Assembly (NCBI GenBank): GCA_017307755.1
Contig: JAFKGQ010000020.1
Coordinates: 62,001 to 126,000 of the forward strand
Length of the DNA: 64,000 nucleotides
DNA from: Chitinophagaceae bacterium
GTDB taxonomy: Bacteria > Bacteroidota > Bacteroidia > Chitinophagales > Chitinophagaceae
Direction of reading: 5' to 3'
Shown one piece after another: positions 8,435 to 16,145 of the stretch. The notes under the pieces were generated by a model. That model was given only the letters and a program-made list of their open reading frames with translations, was not told where the DNA came from and searched no databases. The position numbers were made by a program, and so were the translations under genes. The number at the start of each line of letters is the position of its first letter. Position 1 is the first letter of the stretch.

Positions 8435-9487
8435 ATGCTACTTTCCGTCATCATAGTCAGTTATCAGGTGAAATATTTCCTCGAACAATGCCTTTTTTCC
8501 GTGGAAAAAGCCCTGCGGGAAATCGACGGAGGAACAGAGATCATCGTTGTGGACAACCATTCAATGGATGGGACGCTGGAATACCTTCAGCCCCGTTTCT
8601 CCGGGGTCGAATTCATAGCCCTTCCGGATAACCAGGGTTTTGCCCGGGCGAACAACCGGGGGCTGGAAAAGGCAAAAGGAAGATATATCCTGTTCCTCAA
8701 CCCGGATACCATCCTACCGGAAGACGCCTGCCGGATCTGTCTCTCTTTTATGGCTTCCACACCCGGCATCGGTGCGGCAGGGGTCCGGATGATTGACGGC
8801 AGCGGACGTTTTTTGAAAGAATCCAGGAGAGGGTTCCCTTCCGCATGGGTGGCTTTTTGCAAATTTTCCGGTCTGACGGCCCTTTTTCCGGGGTCCCGCT
8901 GGCTGGCCGGCTATTACCTGGGACATTTGCCGGAAAAACAGACCCATCCGGCGCCCATTCTCTCCGGCGCCTGTATGTGGGTTGATAGGGCGGCGCTGGA
9001 TAGAACAGGAGGGTTCGATGAACAGTTCTTTATGTATGCCGAAGACATCGACCTGAGCCATCGCATCGGGCAGGCAGGGTTTACCAACTATTACATCGCA
9101 GATACCACCATCCTCCATTTCAAGGGAGAAAGCACTCGTAAGGATGCCCAGTATATAAAATCATTTTATACCGCCATGGTCCGGTTTCGTCGCAAATATT
9201 CCAAAGGACCATTCTCCCGTCTGTTTGACCGTCTGTTGGAGATCGCCGTCCGGATAAAGGTCGCCATCGCTTCCACCCCCCCTGAAGAAGCACCCCTTCA
9301 ATACGACATCATCCTCTCTGAAGGCGAGCACCTCTCTTTTAAAGAAATTATAACAACCCTGCAGGAGTCCGGCGGGAAGACCGTACTGATCCATGCCGCC
9401 GGCAGCAGCTCCGCCGTGGGCAGCCCTTCATCCCAACACCGGGGTATTGCTATTGAATATGACCCGGCGGTGGAGGTTACACGCTGA
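8435..9487 (+). CDS. Family 2 glycosyltransferase
   Basis: A 350-residue GT-A fold glycosyltransferase of the rhamnosyltransferase-like GT2 branch. Visible: MLLSVIIVSYQVKYFLEQCL, EIIVVDNHSMDGTLEYL, the GFARANNRGLEKAKGRYILFLNPDT block with the DxD-like NPDT, GACMWVDRAALDRTGGFDEQFFMYAEDIDLSHRI (acceptor loop and ED motif), and HFKGEST. Residues after about 270 form a separate tail with a strand-helix-strand pattern (EIITTLQESGGKTVLIHAAGSS) seen in related Bacteroidota proteins. Sugar and acceptor are unknown; no polysaccharide cluster surrounds it. Divergent from suhB (67-nt gap); its 3' end overlaps the convergent membrane-protein gene by 11 nt. Confidence 0.92.
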   Translation: MLLSVIIVSYQVKYFLEQCLFSVEKALREIDGGTEIIVVDNHSMDGTLEYLQPRFSGVEFIALPDNQGFARANNRGLEKAKGRYILFLNPDTILPEDACRICLSFMASTPGIGAAGVRMIDGSGRFLKESRRGFPSAWVAFCKFSGLTALFPGSRWLAGYYLGHLPEKQTHPAPILSGACMWVDRAALDRTGGFDEQFFMYAEDIDLSHRIGQAGFTNYYIADTTILHFKGESTRKDAQYIKSFYTAMVRFRRKYSKGPFSRLFDRLLEIAVRIKVAIASTPPEEAPLQYDIILSEGEHLSFKEIITTLQESGGKTVLIHAAGSSSAVGSPSSQHRGIAIEYDPAVEVTR

Positions 9488-10196
9488 GCTCCTTGTATTC
9501 CAGCACATTCTCCAGACCTCTCCGGGAAAGCAGGTAAACTATCAGTATCACGATCAGCCACACAAAAACAAATAGTTGGGTTCCTCCCCGCAGCATCTGA
9601 CGGGCTAATATTCCCTGCGCCATTAGCTTATTCAGCTCTTTGCCCACCAGCCAGTGGTCCACCAGACCCGGCAGCACTAAAAAGGCAGGGAGTATAAGGA
9701 CCCTCTGTACCCAGCCTGTCACCAATACGAACACCCGGATAAGGGCCGGCAGACAAAGGGCTAACACGATCAGGAGTCCCGTCGCTGCGACAAAATAGTG
9801 GTTGCTTCCATCCGGCCGCTGGAACAGCTGGCGTAATGCCCAGGTTTCATCCCCGCCACCGGCCAGGGACGCCATTATCCTGGTGAACGGCAAGGCCGCA
9901 AAGACCATGGAAAAACCCACAGACTGCTTCTCGGGCGTATTCTCCGGATGCATCAGCGCCCACCCGCTCCAGATCATTATATAGTTTACCATCGGCCCGG
10001 CCAGCGTAGCCAGCGCAAATGCGGAGGAAGAGGTCACGCAGGTATTACAAACGGACCAGCTGTCAAACGCCCGGTTGCCCAGACAACCGCAGTAAGTAGC
10101 CGACAGGATAAAATGAGCCCAATCATGAATTTCATGGATCAGGAACACCAAAGAGAAAAAAGCAAGCAGATAGGCCGGGGTCAGTTTTACCTTCAT
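9477..10196 (-). CDS. Polytopic membrane protein with HE..H and AGP..N motifs (M50-like, possibly degenerate)
   Basis: A 239-residue integral membrane protein with about five to six hydrophobic segments. Segment 1 holds FLIHEIHDWAHF (H21, E22, H24, H28) and segment 2 holds ATLAGPMVNY (65-72). In site-2 proteases (M50) a HExxH helix is followed by a similar LAGPxxN helix, but here the strict HExxH spacing is not met. Four cysteines (C36, C38, C50, C53) sit in the loop between these helices. The C-terminus has further TM helices. ATG at 10196 is used; upstream extension overlaps the promoter of the GH3 gene. I do not claim protease activity. Confidence 0.6.
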   Translation of the reverse strand: MKVKLTPAYLLAFFSLVFLIHEIHDWAHFILSATYCGCLGNRAFDSWSVCNTCVTSSSAFALATLAGPMVNYIMIWSGWALMHPENTPEKQSVGFSMVFAALPFTRIMASLAGGGDETWALRQLFQRPDGSNHYFVAATGLLIVLALCLPALIRVFVLVTGWVQRVLILPAFLVLPGLVDHWLVGKELNKLMAQGILARQMLRGGTQLFVFVWLIVILIVYLLSRRGLENVLEYKELSV

Positions 10197-10266
10197 ACAA
10201 ATAAATGTAACAAAAATATCATCCAAAACCTTAGATTTGCCGCAAGCAAATGACACCTGTTACTCA

Positions 10267-11793
10267 ATGGCGTTGATTGAAATTCAATTACCCAAATCGT
10301 TGGCAAGAGCACTGCGGTTGCCCCAGAAATCTCCCCGGCGGCAGCAGCTAAAGGTATTGAGAAAACTGCTCAAAAAAGCCCGCTTCACCGAGTTCGGTCA
10401 GCAATACAGGTTCGATGAGATACTTTTAAGCAAACATCCCGGCAAGAAATTTCAGGAGCTGGTCCCAACCTTCGACTATAACAAGATCTATCAGGCATGG
10501 TGGCACAAAACGCTGGAAGGCAAGGCCGACGTATGCTGGCCCGGGAAAATTAAATATTATGCGCTTTCTTCCGGCACTTCCGAGGCCGGTAGCAAGTTCA
10601 TACCGATTACCAACGATCTTCTTCGCGGCAATCGCATCGCAATGGTCAAACAGTTGCTAACCCTTCGCAATTATCACGACATACCCGTAAAAAGCATCGG
10701 CAAGGGATGGCTGATGATCGGCGGCACCACCAGCCTGCAGAAAGGGCCCGGTTATTATTCCGGTGATCTCAGCGGCATCACGGCCCGGAAGGTCCCCTTC
10801 TGGTTCCAACCTTTCTACAAGCCGGGTAAAAAGATCGCCCGCACAAAGGATTGGACAAAAAAGCTGGAAGAAATCGTACGATTGGCGCCGCAATGGGACA
10901 TCGGCTTCCTGACAGGAGTACCCGGCTGGATCCAGCTGTGCGTGGAAAAGGTGATCGAACGGTACAATCTGAACAATATCCACGAGATCTGGCCCAATCT
11001 CGGATTCTTTGTCCATGGCGGCGTCTCCTTCGAGCCTTACAAAAAAGGTTTTGAGAAGCTGCTGGGCAAACCCATCACCTATATCGAAACCTATCTCGCT
11101 TCCGAAGGGTTCATCGCCTATCAGGATCTCCAGCATGCCAAAGGGATGCGTCTGGTGACCAACCAGCATATCTTCCTTGAATTCGTTCCATTCGACAGTA
11201 AGAACTTTGATCAGGAGGGCAACCTGGTGGAGAACCCCGAGGCGTATATGATCCATGAAGTGGAGGAAGGGAAGGACTACGCCATTCTCCTCAGCACAAG
11301 CGCAGGCGCCTGGCGCTATCTGATAGGTGATACGGTCCGCTTTGTGGACAAGGCCCGTAGCGAGATCATTATTACGGGACGAACCAAACATTTTCTCAGC
11401 CTGGTAGGCGAACACCTCAGCGTGGATAATATGAACAAGGCGGTCCAGCTTACCAGCGAAGAGTTGAATATCTCGATCCCGGAGTTCACTGTAGCCGGCA
11501 TACCCCATGGCCTCTTTTTTGCACATCAATGGTGGGTGGCCAGCAACGATAAGGTCGACCCTGAAGTGTTGCGTGATAAGATCGATGCCAGACTCCGGGA
11601 ATTGAATGACGATTATGCCGTTGAGCGGGACAGCGCCCTGAAGGATGTAAGGGTACAGGTGCTGTCCGAAGAAAAATTTATGGATTTCATGCGGCTAAAA
11701 GGCAAAATAGGCGGACAACATAAATTCCCCCGGGTGCTTAAAGGCAAGATGTTGCAGGATTGGCAGAAATTCCTGGAAACAGGCGCGCTCTAA
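10267..11793 (+). CDS. GH3 family acyl-adenylate-forming enzyme
   Basis: A 508-residue member of the GH3 family, best known from plant auxin/jasmonate-amino acid synthetases, which adenylate a carboxylic acid and transfer it to an amine. The three nucleotide-binding motifs are present: SSGTSEAGSKFIP (101-113), YLASEGF (276-282) and GAWRYLIGDTVRF (347-359). A C-terminal domain ends with KGKIGGQHKFPRVL, the region that carries the lysine used in catalysis. Bacterial homologues are common in Bacteroidota and of unknown substrate. ATG 10267 is chosen over an upstream TTG; TAGATTTG at 10232-10239 fits a -7 box. LysE follows after 38 nt, likely same transcript. Confidence 0.92.
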   Translation: MALIEIQLPKSLARALRLPQKSPRRQQLKVLRKLLKKARFTEFGQQYRFDEILLSKHPGKKFQELVPTFDYNKIYQAWWHKTLEGKADVCWPGKIKYYALSSGTSEAGSKFIPITNDLLRGNRIAMVKQLLTLRNYHDIPVKSIGKGWLMIGGTTSLQKGPGYYSGDLSGITARKVPFWFQPFYKPGKKIARTKDWTKKLEEIVRLAPQWDIGFLTGVPGWIQLCVEKVIERYNLNNIHEIWPNLGFFVHGGVSFEPYKKGFEKLLGKPITYIETYLASEGFIAYQDLQHAKGMRLVTNQHIFLEFVPFDSKNFDQEGNLVENPEAYMIHEVEEGKDYAILLSTSAGAWRYLIGDTVRFVDKARSEIIITGRTKHFLSLVGEHLSVDNMNKAVQLTSEELNISIPEFTVAGIPHGLFFAHQWWVASNDKVDPEVLRDKIDARLRELNDDYAVERDSALKDVRVQVLSEEKFMDFMRLKGKIGGQHKFPRVLKGKMLQDWQKFLETGAL

Positions 11794-11831
11794 GACTCTG
11801 TACCTACCAGCACAGGCGTTAAATGTAAACT

Positions 11832-12464
11832 ATGACAGAAGCCGTATTGAAAGGGTTGGCATTGGGATTCGTACTTGCCTTATCGGTAGGACCGATCATC
11901 TTTACTATCATCAAGCAAAGCCTGAACAGCGGCCATAAAGGAGGCTTCAGCTTTGTCTCCGGGGTATGGGTCAGTGATATCATCCTCGTCGTTCTAAGCA
12001 ACACCGTCAGCTCACTGGTCAATCAGATGTTGGAACACAAAAGCGCTATCGCTATCGCCGGCAGCGCCTTCCTTGTTTCCATGGGCGTGTATTTTGCTTT
12101 CTTTAAAAAGGCAAAACTCCCTAAGGATGCGGAAGGAAAAGAAACACGGTTCCGTAAAAGGGATATGGCCCGCATCTTTGCCTCTGGATTTATCATCAAT
12201 ACCCTCAACCCGGGCGTCATCCTCTTCTGGCTGGGTAATGCCACCGTCCTCTCGGTCGACCATACACTACAGGAACGGATCATCATTTTTTCCGTTTGTC
12301 TTTTGATAAATATGGCCGCTGATGTCGGAAAGGTCATGATGGCCGGCAAGCTGCGGAGTAAGCTCACCTTGCGCGCACTGACCATCATCAATAAGATCTC
12401 CGGTTCTATCCTTATTATTTTTGGGGTCGCCCTCGTCGTTTTTTCCCGTAAGATCATGCATTAA
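11832..12464 (+). CDS. LysE family translocator
   Basis: A 210-residue inner-membrane exporter of the LysE/RhtB superfamily, which effluxes amino acids or related metabolites. Six hydrophobic segments are visible. The start MTEAVLKGLALGFVLALSVGP and the GFIINTLNPGVILFWLG segment (with the NP of helix 4) are characteristic. It follows the GH3-type enzyme by 38 nt on the same strand; a conjugating enzyme paired with an exporter is suggestive, but pairing by distance alone is weak evidence. The specific substrate cannot be predicted. Confidence 0.88.
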   Translation: MTEAVLKGLALGFVLALSVGPIIFTIIKQSLNSGHKGGFSFVSGVWVSDIILVVLSNTVSSLVNQMLEHKSAIAIAGSAFLVSMGVYFAFFKKAKLPKDAEGKETRFRKRDMARIFASGFIINTLNPGVILFWLGNATVLSVDHTLQERIIIFSVCLLINMAADVGKVMMAGKLRSKLTLRALTIINKISGSILIIFGVALVVFSRKIMH

Positions 12465-12502
12465 ATAAGGGATATTAACATCCGGATATGAATTGCAATT
12501 AG

Positions 12503-12510
12503 TAAGTTTG
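12503..12510 (+). promoter_or_regulatory. -7 promoter element TAAGTTTG
   Basis: An exact match to the Bacteroidota -7 consensus TAnnTTTG. It ends directly at the ATG at 12511, so transcription would begin past that codon; this favours the second in-frame ATG at 12520 as the true start of the next gene. No clear -33 element was found. Confidence 0.4.
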
Positions 12511-12519
12511 ATGTACATC

Positions 12520-13026
12520 ATGTACCGCATTGTCATATTAATTTTTTCTTGCATTCCCTTTATCACAGAAGCGCAGACAGATATCCTTGTCCTGAAGAAA
12601 AGAGGTGCACATGTGCGTACCTATACCATAGGAGACGAGATCACCATGGAGACTGTCTATGGTCAATGGTTTACGGGCAATATCATGGATTTACGGCATG
12701 ACAGTATTTACATCAATGGTCAGGTTTTTCATTATAAAGAGGTCCGTGCCATCCGGCGGTCACATTATAATTTTGGAAATACGGTGCTGCCTTATGGCAT
12801 GATGGCTGCCGGAGCGGGGATCTTTATCCTGAATGCGGTCAACGGCGCTTACCGCCATGACAAGGCAAAGGATTGGTACACCCATTCCAGCGTGATCACC
12901 GGCGCCTCGCTCATCGTAGGTGGCTTCATCCTCTCCCGGTTTACACACACCACCTATCGTCTGGGACACAGATTCAAGCTTGACTACCTGGAGCTGAACT
13001 TCCGAAAGGCCCCTGCGTCGAAGTGA
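12520..13026 (+). CDS. Hypothetical membrane/secreted protein
   Basis: A 168-residue protein I do not recognise. It begins MYRIVILIFSCIPFITEAQ, a signal peptide with cleavage after the alanine-rich end. A mainly beta N-terminal part (residues 20-75, LKKRGAHVRTYTIGDEITMET..GQWFTGNIMDLRHDSIYINGQ) is followed by two hydrophobic stretches near residues 90-108 and 125-142, and a basic C-terminus. The N-terminal strand pattern resembles proteins that set a level for a regulated property, but no domain name is justified. It stands alone between lysE and mtgA. Confidence 0.6.
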   Translation: MYRIVILIFSCIPFITEAQTDILVLKKRGAHVRTYTIGDEITMETVYGQWFTGNIMDLRHDSIYINGQVFHYKEVRAIRRSHYNFGNTVLPYGMMAAGAGIFILNAVNGAYRHDKAKDWYTHSSVITGASLIVGGFILSRFTHTTYRLGHRFKLDYLELNFRKAPASK

Positions 13027-13109
13027 GGAAAATACGGTTCGCTGTTTTCGCGGTTTCTCCCTATGCATAGCAAAACGAACTCCGTATATTGCAACGGTAA
13101 ATCAAACGG

Positions 13110-13811
13110 ATGGCTATCGATACAAAAGGATTAGTACCCCGCATTTGGAGAGTGATCAAACGCATCTTTATCTTCCTGTTTTGCTTTCAATTATTCTATA
13201 TCCTGCTGTTGAAATGGGTCAATCCGCCTATTACGCTGACACAATTGTCCAGCGTGTTCAAAGGTGAAGGGCTGAAAAGGGATTATCAGCGCATGAAAAA
13301 TATCTCCCCTTATGCCAAACTGGCCGTCATCAGCTCTGAGGACCAGTTATTTCCGGATCATGATGGATTTGATTTTAAATCCATCGACAAGGCTATGAAG
13401 CATAACCAGAAAAGCAAATCCCTCCATGGCGCCAGCACCATCAGTCAGCAGGTGGCGAAAAATGTTTTTCTTTGGCAGGGGAGAAGCTGGCTCCGTAAAG
13501 GGCTGGAAGTCTATTTTACTTTTATGATCGAGTGGATCTGGGGGAAAAAAAGGATACTTGAACTGTATCTGAACATCAGCGAAATGGGCAAAGGCGTCTA
13601 TGGCATCGAGGCGGCCTCCCGGTATTATTACAATAAGCCCGCAAAGACCCTCACCCGTACAGAGGCGGCAAAGATCGCCGCCTGTCTGCCCAATCCAAAA
13701 GAGTTTACCGTCAAGCCGCTATCCGACCATGTGGCTCACCGTTATCCCTGGATATTGACCCAGATGAACCACCTCCAGGATGATCCGGATATACAGCGCT
13801 TATTGAACTAG
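13110..13811 (+). CDS. mtgA: Monofunctional peptidoglycan glycosyltransferase
   Basis: Polymerises lipid II into glycan strands outside the inner membrane. The 233-residue protein has an N-terminal TM anchor (residues 15-35) and one GT51 domain. The conserved motifs are visible: SSEDQLFPDHDGFDF (catalytic Glu in motif 1), GASTISQQVAKNVFLW (motif 2), WGKKRILELYLNISEMG (motifs 3-4) with the second glutamate, and GVYGIEAASRYYY. No transpeptidase domain follows, so it is the monofunctional type. Its last 12 nt overlap the convergent NadR-like gene. Confidence 0.95.
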   Translation: MAIDTKGLVPRIWRVIKRIFIFLFCFQLFYILLLKWVNPPITLTQLSSVFKGEGLKRDYQRMKNISPYAKLAVISSEDQLFPDHDGFDFKSIDKAMKHNQKSKSLHGASTISQQVAKNVFLWQGRSWLRKGLEVYFTFMIEWIWGKKRILELYLNISEMGKGVYGIEAASRYYYNKPAKTLTRTEAAKIAACLPNPKEFTVKPLSDHVAHRYPWILTQMNHLQDDPDIQRLLN

Positions 13812-14339
13812 CATCTGCCGGACCACCGCAATCGCGGACCGCAGCCGCTCCTCTTGCTGTCCCCCGATCTCCGCCCAGGGCGTGGCCTGATTCACCATAC
13901 AATCCCTATACATATGGAAGAGGGTTTGCCGGGGACCTTCCGTAGGATATTCCCGCAGTTCATCGGGTGTCCAGGGCAGGTCTGTACGGCATAACAGATA
14001 ACCATCATACTTTCGGGCCACGATCTGGTCGAGGATCCAGGTATCACATCGGCCGAACACGAACTCACCCCATACTTTCATTACATACATGTCAGTGTCG
14101 ATGAACAAAACCTCACTGCCACGTCCGGCGAGTGCTGCGGCATGTTTTTCTTCCAGCTCCAATTGTCCCCGCGCAATCGTCATCAGATCCGGGAATTCAT
14201 ACTGCTTTCCGTGCTGCAATAAGTATTCCCGCGCATATTCCGGCACCCAATCCGTCCGGAAATGAGCAGCCAGGCCCTCGCATAAAGTGCTTTTGCCTGT
14301 AGACTCCGGTCCGATGATGACGATCCTTCTAAGCGGCAT
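13800..14339 (-). CDS. NadR-like ribosylnicotinamide kinase/AAA ATPase
   Basis: A 179-residue P-loop protein matching the C-terminal kinase domain of NadR, which phosphorylates nicotinamide riboside to NMN. It has Walker A GPESTGKSTL (9-18), VPEYAREYL, a FIDTDMYVMKVW strand typical of the NadR kinase, and the lid PWTPDELREYP. The N-terminal HTH and adenylyltransferase domains of enterobacterial NadR are absent. Its start overlaps the end of pnuC by 11 nt, so transport and phosphorylation of the vitamin precursor are translationally coupled. Confidence 0.86.
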   Translation of the reverse strand: MPLRRIVIIGPESTGKSTLCEGLAAHFRTDWVPEYAREYLLQHGKQYEFPDLMTIARGQLELEEKHAAALAGRGSEVLFIDTDMYVMKVWGEFVFGRCDTWILDQIVARKYDGYLLCRTDLPWTPDELREYPTEGPRQTLFHMYRDCMVNQATPWAEIGGQQEERLRSAIAVVRQMLVQ

Positions 14340-14964
14340 AACTTCTTTGTTTGGCTTTCCTGCTCCATTCGATCAGTCCCGATATGGCCATGACCAATAA
14401 TATTACGTAATATAAGCTGGTAAAAACAGCATGTTTTACAAAATAGAGTGGGATAGAGGCGAAGTTCGTAGCGATCCACCAATGCCAGCTTTCTACTTTC
14501 TTTTTTGCCATCAGCCACATGCCTGTGTAGGCGGTGGCGGAAGCAAAAGCATCCGCCCAGGGGATCGCCTGCGGGGCAAAATCTTTCTTTAGCCAGGTCA
14601 GCGCAGAGAAGACAGCTACATAAAAGAAAGCAAAGAATGCCGACTGTTGCAGCCATTCCCTGCCATTGGAGGTGGTGATGTGCAGCACCGGGCGCCGCTC
14701 CTTGTCCTTGCGCGCCCAGAGGATCCAGCCATAGATGCTGACTACAGTATAGTAAAAATTGACGCTCGCTTCACCAAGCAGCGCAAACTTAAAACTAAGA
14801 TAAACGTAAATAATGGTGTTCACCAGCCCGGTGGGATATACCCAGATATTTTCCAGCCGGCTGAACCAGACACTGAGAATGCCGGTGAGCACGGCTATAA
14901 ATTCCAGCCAGGATGTATGTTGTAAGTCGGTAAGGAATTGATGGTAGAGCCCGGAAAAGTCCAT
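14329..14964 (-). CDS. pnuC: Nicotinamide riboside transporter PnuC
   Basis: A 211-residue inner-membrane protein with seven hydrophobic segments. The PnuC signature is clear: EFIAVLTGILSVWFSRLENIWVYP near the N-terminus, the tryptophan-rich YGWILWARKD loop, and MKKKVESWHWWIATNFASIPLYF near the C-terminus. PnuC works by facilitated diffusion and relies on an intracellular kinase to trap the riboside, which fits the overlapping NadR-like gene. The nfu gene upstream ends 8 nt before it on the same strand, so it may be part of a three-gene transcript. Confidence 0.93.
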   Translation of the reverse strand: MDFSGLYHQFLTDLQHTSWLEFIAVLTGILSVWFSRLENIWVYPTGLVNTIIYVYLSFKFALLGEASVNFYYTVVSIYGWILWARKDKERRPVLHITTSNGREWLQQSAFFAFFYVAVFSALTWLKKDFAPQAIPWADAFASATAYTGMWLMAKKKVESWHWWIATNFASIPLYFVKHAVFTSLYYVILLVMAISGLIEWSRKAKQRSYAA

Positions 14965-14971
14965 TGCCCGT

Positions 14972-15565
14972 TTATTCCGCTTCTGCCACTACTTCTTTTA
15001 CTTCAGGGATCATCCGCTTCATCATCCCTTCGATCCCTGCCTTCAGCGTGATCATGGAGGAAGGACAGCCCGAGCAGCTTCCCTGCAGCATGAGGTTGAC
15101 GACTCCTTCCTGATAGCTTTTGAATTGAATGGCGCCGCCATCCATTTCTACGGCAGGCTTTACATAATTTTCCAGTAATTCTTTGATACGCTTGACGACA
15201 TCGTCATCATCGGCGTCGATGACGTTGCCTTCGGATTTGACGACGACGACTTCATCTTCGTTGATAACAGGCTTATTCTCTTCTAAATATTCTTTTAGGA
15301 ATTGCCGGATGGTAGGGATAACGTCGTTCCAGTCAGTATCGGAGGTTTTGGTCAGTGTTACGAAGTTGCTGGCGATAAAAACGCTTTTTATAAAAGGAAA
15401 ACCGAAAACCTCGATGGCCAGCGGAGAAGGTTTGGCAGCTTCCACATCCGGGAAGTCAATACTCTTGCCGGGATATAATAACTTATTAGCCACGAATTTC
15501 ATCGTTTCCGGGTTGGGAGTCATTTCAGTATAGATGCTGATCACCGGATTTCCTGTTTTGATCAT
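14972..15565 (-). CDS. NifU/NfuA-type iron-sulfur cluster scaffold
   Basis: A 197-residue protein with an N-terminal Nfu domain (IYTEMTPNPETMKFVANKLL..., residues 10-100) and a C-terminal NifU-like domain (about 120-197). The latter carries the cluster-binding CxxC in LQGSCSGCPSSMITL, and the preceding helix region has AVEMDGGAIQF. The protein carries 4Fe-4S clusters to target apoproteins in the cytosol. The domain order matches mitochondrial NFU1 and Bacteroidota homologues. It lies 8 nt upstream of pnuC on the same strand. Confidence 0.93.
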   Translation of the reverse strand: MIKTGNPVISIYTEMTPNPETMKFVANKLLYPGKSIDFPDVEAAKPSPLAIEVFGFPFIKSVFIASNFVTLTKTSDTDWNDVIPTIRQFLKEYLEENKPVINEDEVVVVKSEGNVIDADDDDVVKRIKELLENYVKPAVEMDGGAIQFKSYQEGVVNLMLQGSCSGCPSSMITLKAGIEGMMKRMIPEVKEVVAEAE

Positions 15566-15621
15566 AACGCCAATATTAGTTGTACAAAGTTAACGATTCC
15601 CGTCCAAAATCTCCGCCCCTT

Positions 15622-16050
15622 TCACGCCCGCTCCCGGGTTTCCTCTTTCTTTCCAAATTCCGCCGGGTCTTTCTCTCCCTTCCATCCTTTTTGCGGTCTG
15701 GAAAAACGGTAGTTGATCACATGCGCACCGATGACAAAGCCTACGGCAAAAGGCAGAAACCACAGTTCATATTGGTGCCATATCTGCTTGGCTACCAATA
15801 GCAACAGCCCAGCCGTAAACAGCAGCCAGGGTCCGGGATGACGATGGTGATGACGAAAGCCGTGCAGAAGGGCCAGGCTCCCTACCAAAAATGCAAGAAC
15901 GATCATCCCATATTCAAATGCTGCATTATGTATAATGTTCACACCCAGCACAGGCAGACTGACCAGCAACAAAGGAAGGATAGCGCAATGAATGGCGCAT
16001 ATGATGGAGGCACTGATGCCCAGGATATCCCAGTTGATCTTACGCAGCAT
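15622..16050 (-). CDS. MerC domain-containing membrane protein
   Basis: A 142-residue protein with four hydrophobic helices. Helix 1 contains IICAIHCAILPLLL (C18, C22), the cysteine pair found in MerC-type mercury/metal uptake proteins; helix 2-3 is followed by a His-rich loop GFRHHHRHPG. The C-terminus is charged and cytosolic. MerC homologues in Bacteroidota generally lie near Fur-type regulators rather than mer operons, and no merA or merR is here. ATG 16050 is chosen because the promoter elements lie just upstream of it. It is divergent from sco1-fur and its promoter contains a palindrome, which suggests control by the adjacent Fur-family protein. Confidence 0.85.
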   Translation of the reverse strand: MLRKINWDILGISASIICAIHCAILPLLLVSLPVLGVNIIHNAAFEYGMIVLAFLVGSLALLHGFRHHHRHPGPWLLFTAGLLLLVAKQIWHQYELWFLPFAVGFVIGAHVINYRFSRPQKGWKGEKDPAEFGKKEETRERA

Positions 16051-16061
16051 AGACGGAAAGA

Positions 16062-16093
16062 CAAAAATAATACAAACGCAACATTGTTGCAAA
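16062..16093 (-). promoter_or_regulatory. Candidate merC promoter
   Basis: On the minus strand TTTG (16093-16090), a 20-nt spacer and TATTTTTG (16069-16062) match the Bacteroidota -33 and -7 consensus exactly. Initiation would fall about 5 nt before the merC ATG. The spacer contains the inverted repeat described separately. Confidence 0.62.
16078..16090. promoter_or_regulatory. Inverted repeat gcaaca-t-tgttgc, likely Fur-family operator
   Basis: A perfect 6-bp inverted repeat with one central base. It fills the spacer between the -33 and -7 boxes of merC, the ideal site for a repressor, and lies 41 nt upstream of the sco1 -7 box. Fur-family dimers bind short A/T-centred palindromes, and the gene for such a regulator is in the divergent operon. 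Binding itself is inference. Confidence 0.6.
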
Positions 16094-16130
16094 TAATTTT
16101 TCAGAAAGTCAATCGTGCTCGATCAAGTCG

Positions 16131-16138
16131 TAACTTTG
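16131..16138 (+). promoter_or_regulatory. -7 element of the sco1-fur operon (TAACTTTG)
   Basis: An exact TAnnTTTG match ending 7 nt before the sco1 ATG, implying a very short leader. No convincing -33 element stands at the right distance, so strength may depend on an activator or on weak contacts. Confidence 0.45.
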
Positions 16139-16145
16139 TTATATC

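Noticed and set aside
10657..11529. 290-codon minus-strand frame inside the GH3-type gene
   Set aside because: Covered by a complete GH3 enzyme with all three nucleotide motifs in order.
13800..13811. Tail-to-tail gene overlaps at 4428-4450, 9477-9487 and 13800-13811 as regulatory antisense
   Set aside because: Short convergent overlaps are common in compact bacterial genomes and nothing indicates function here.
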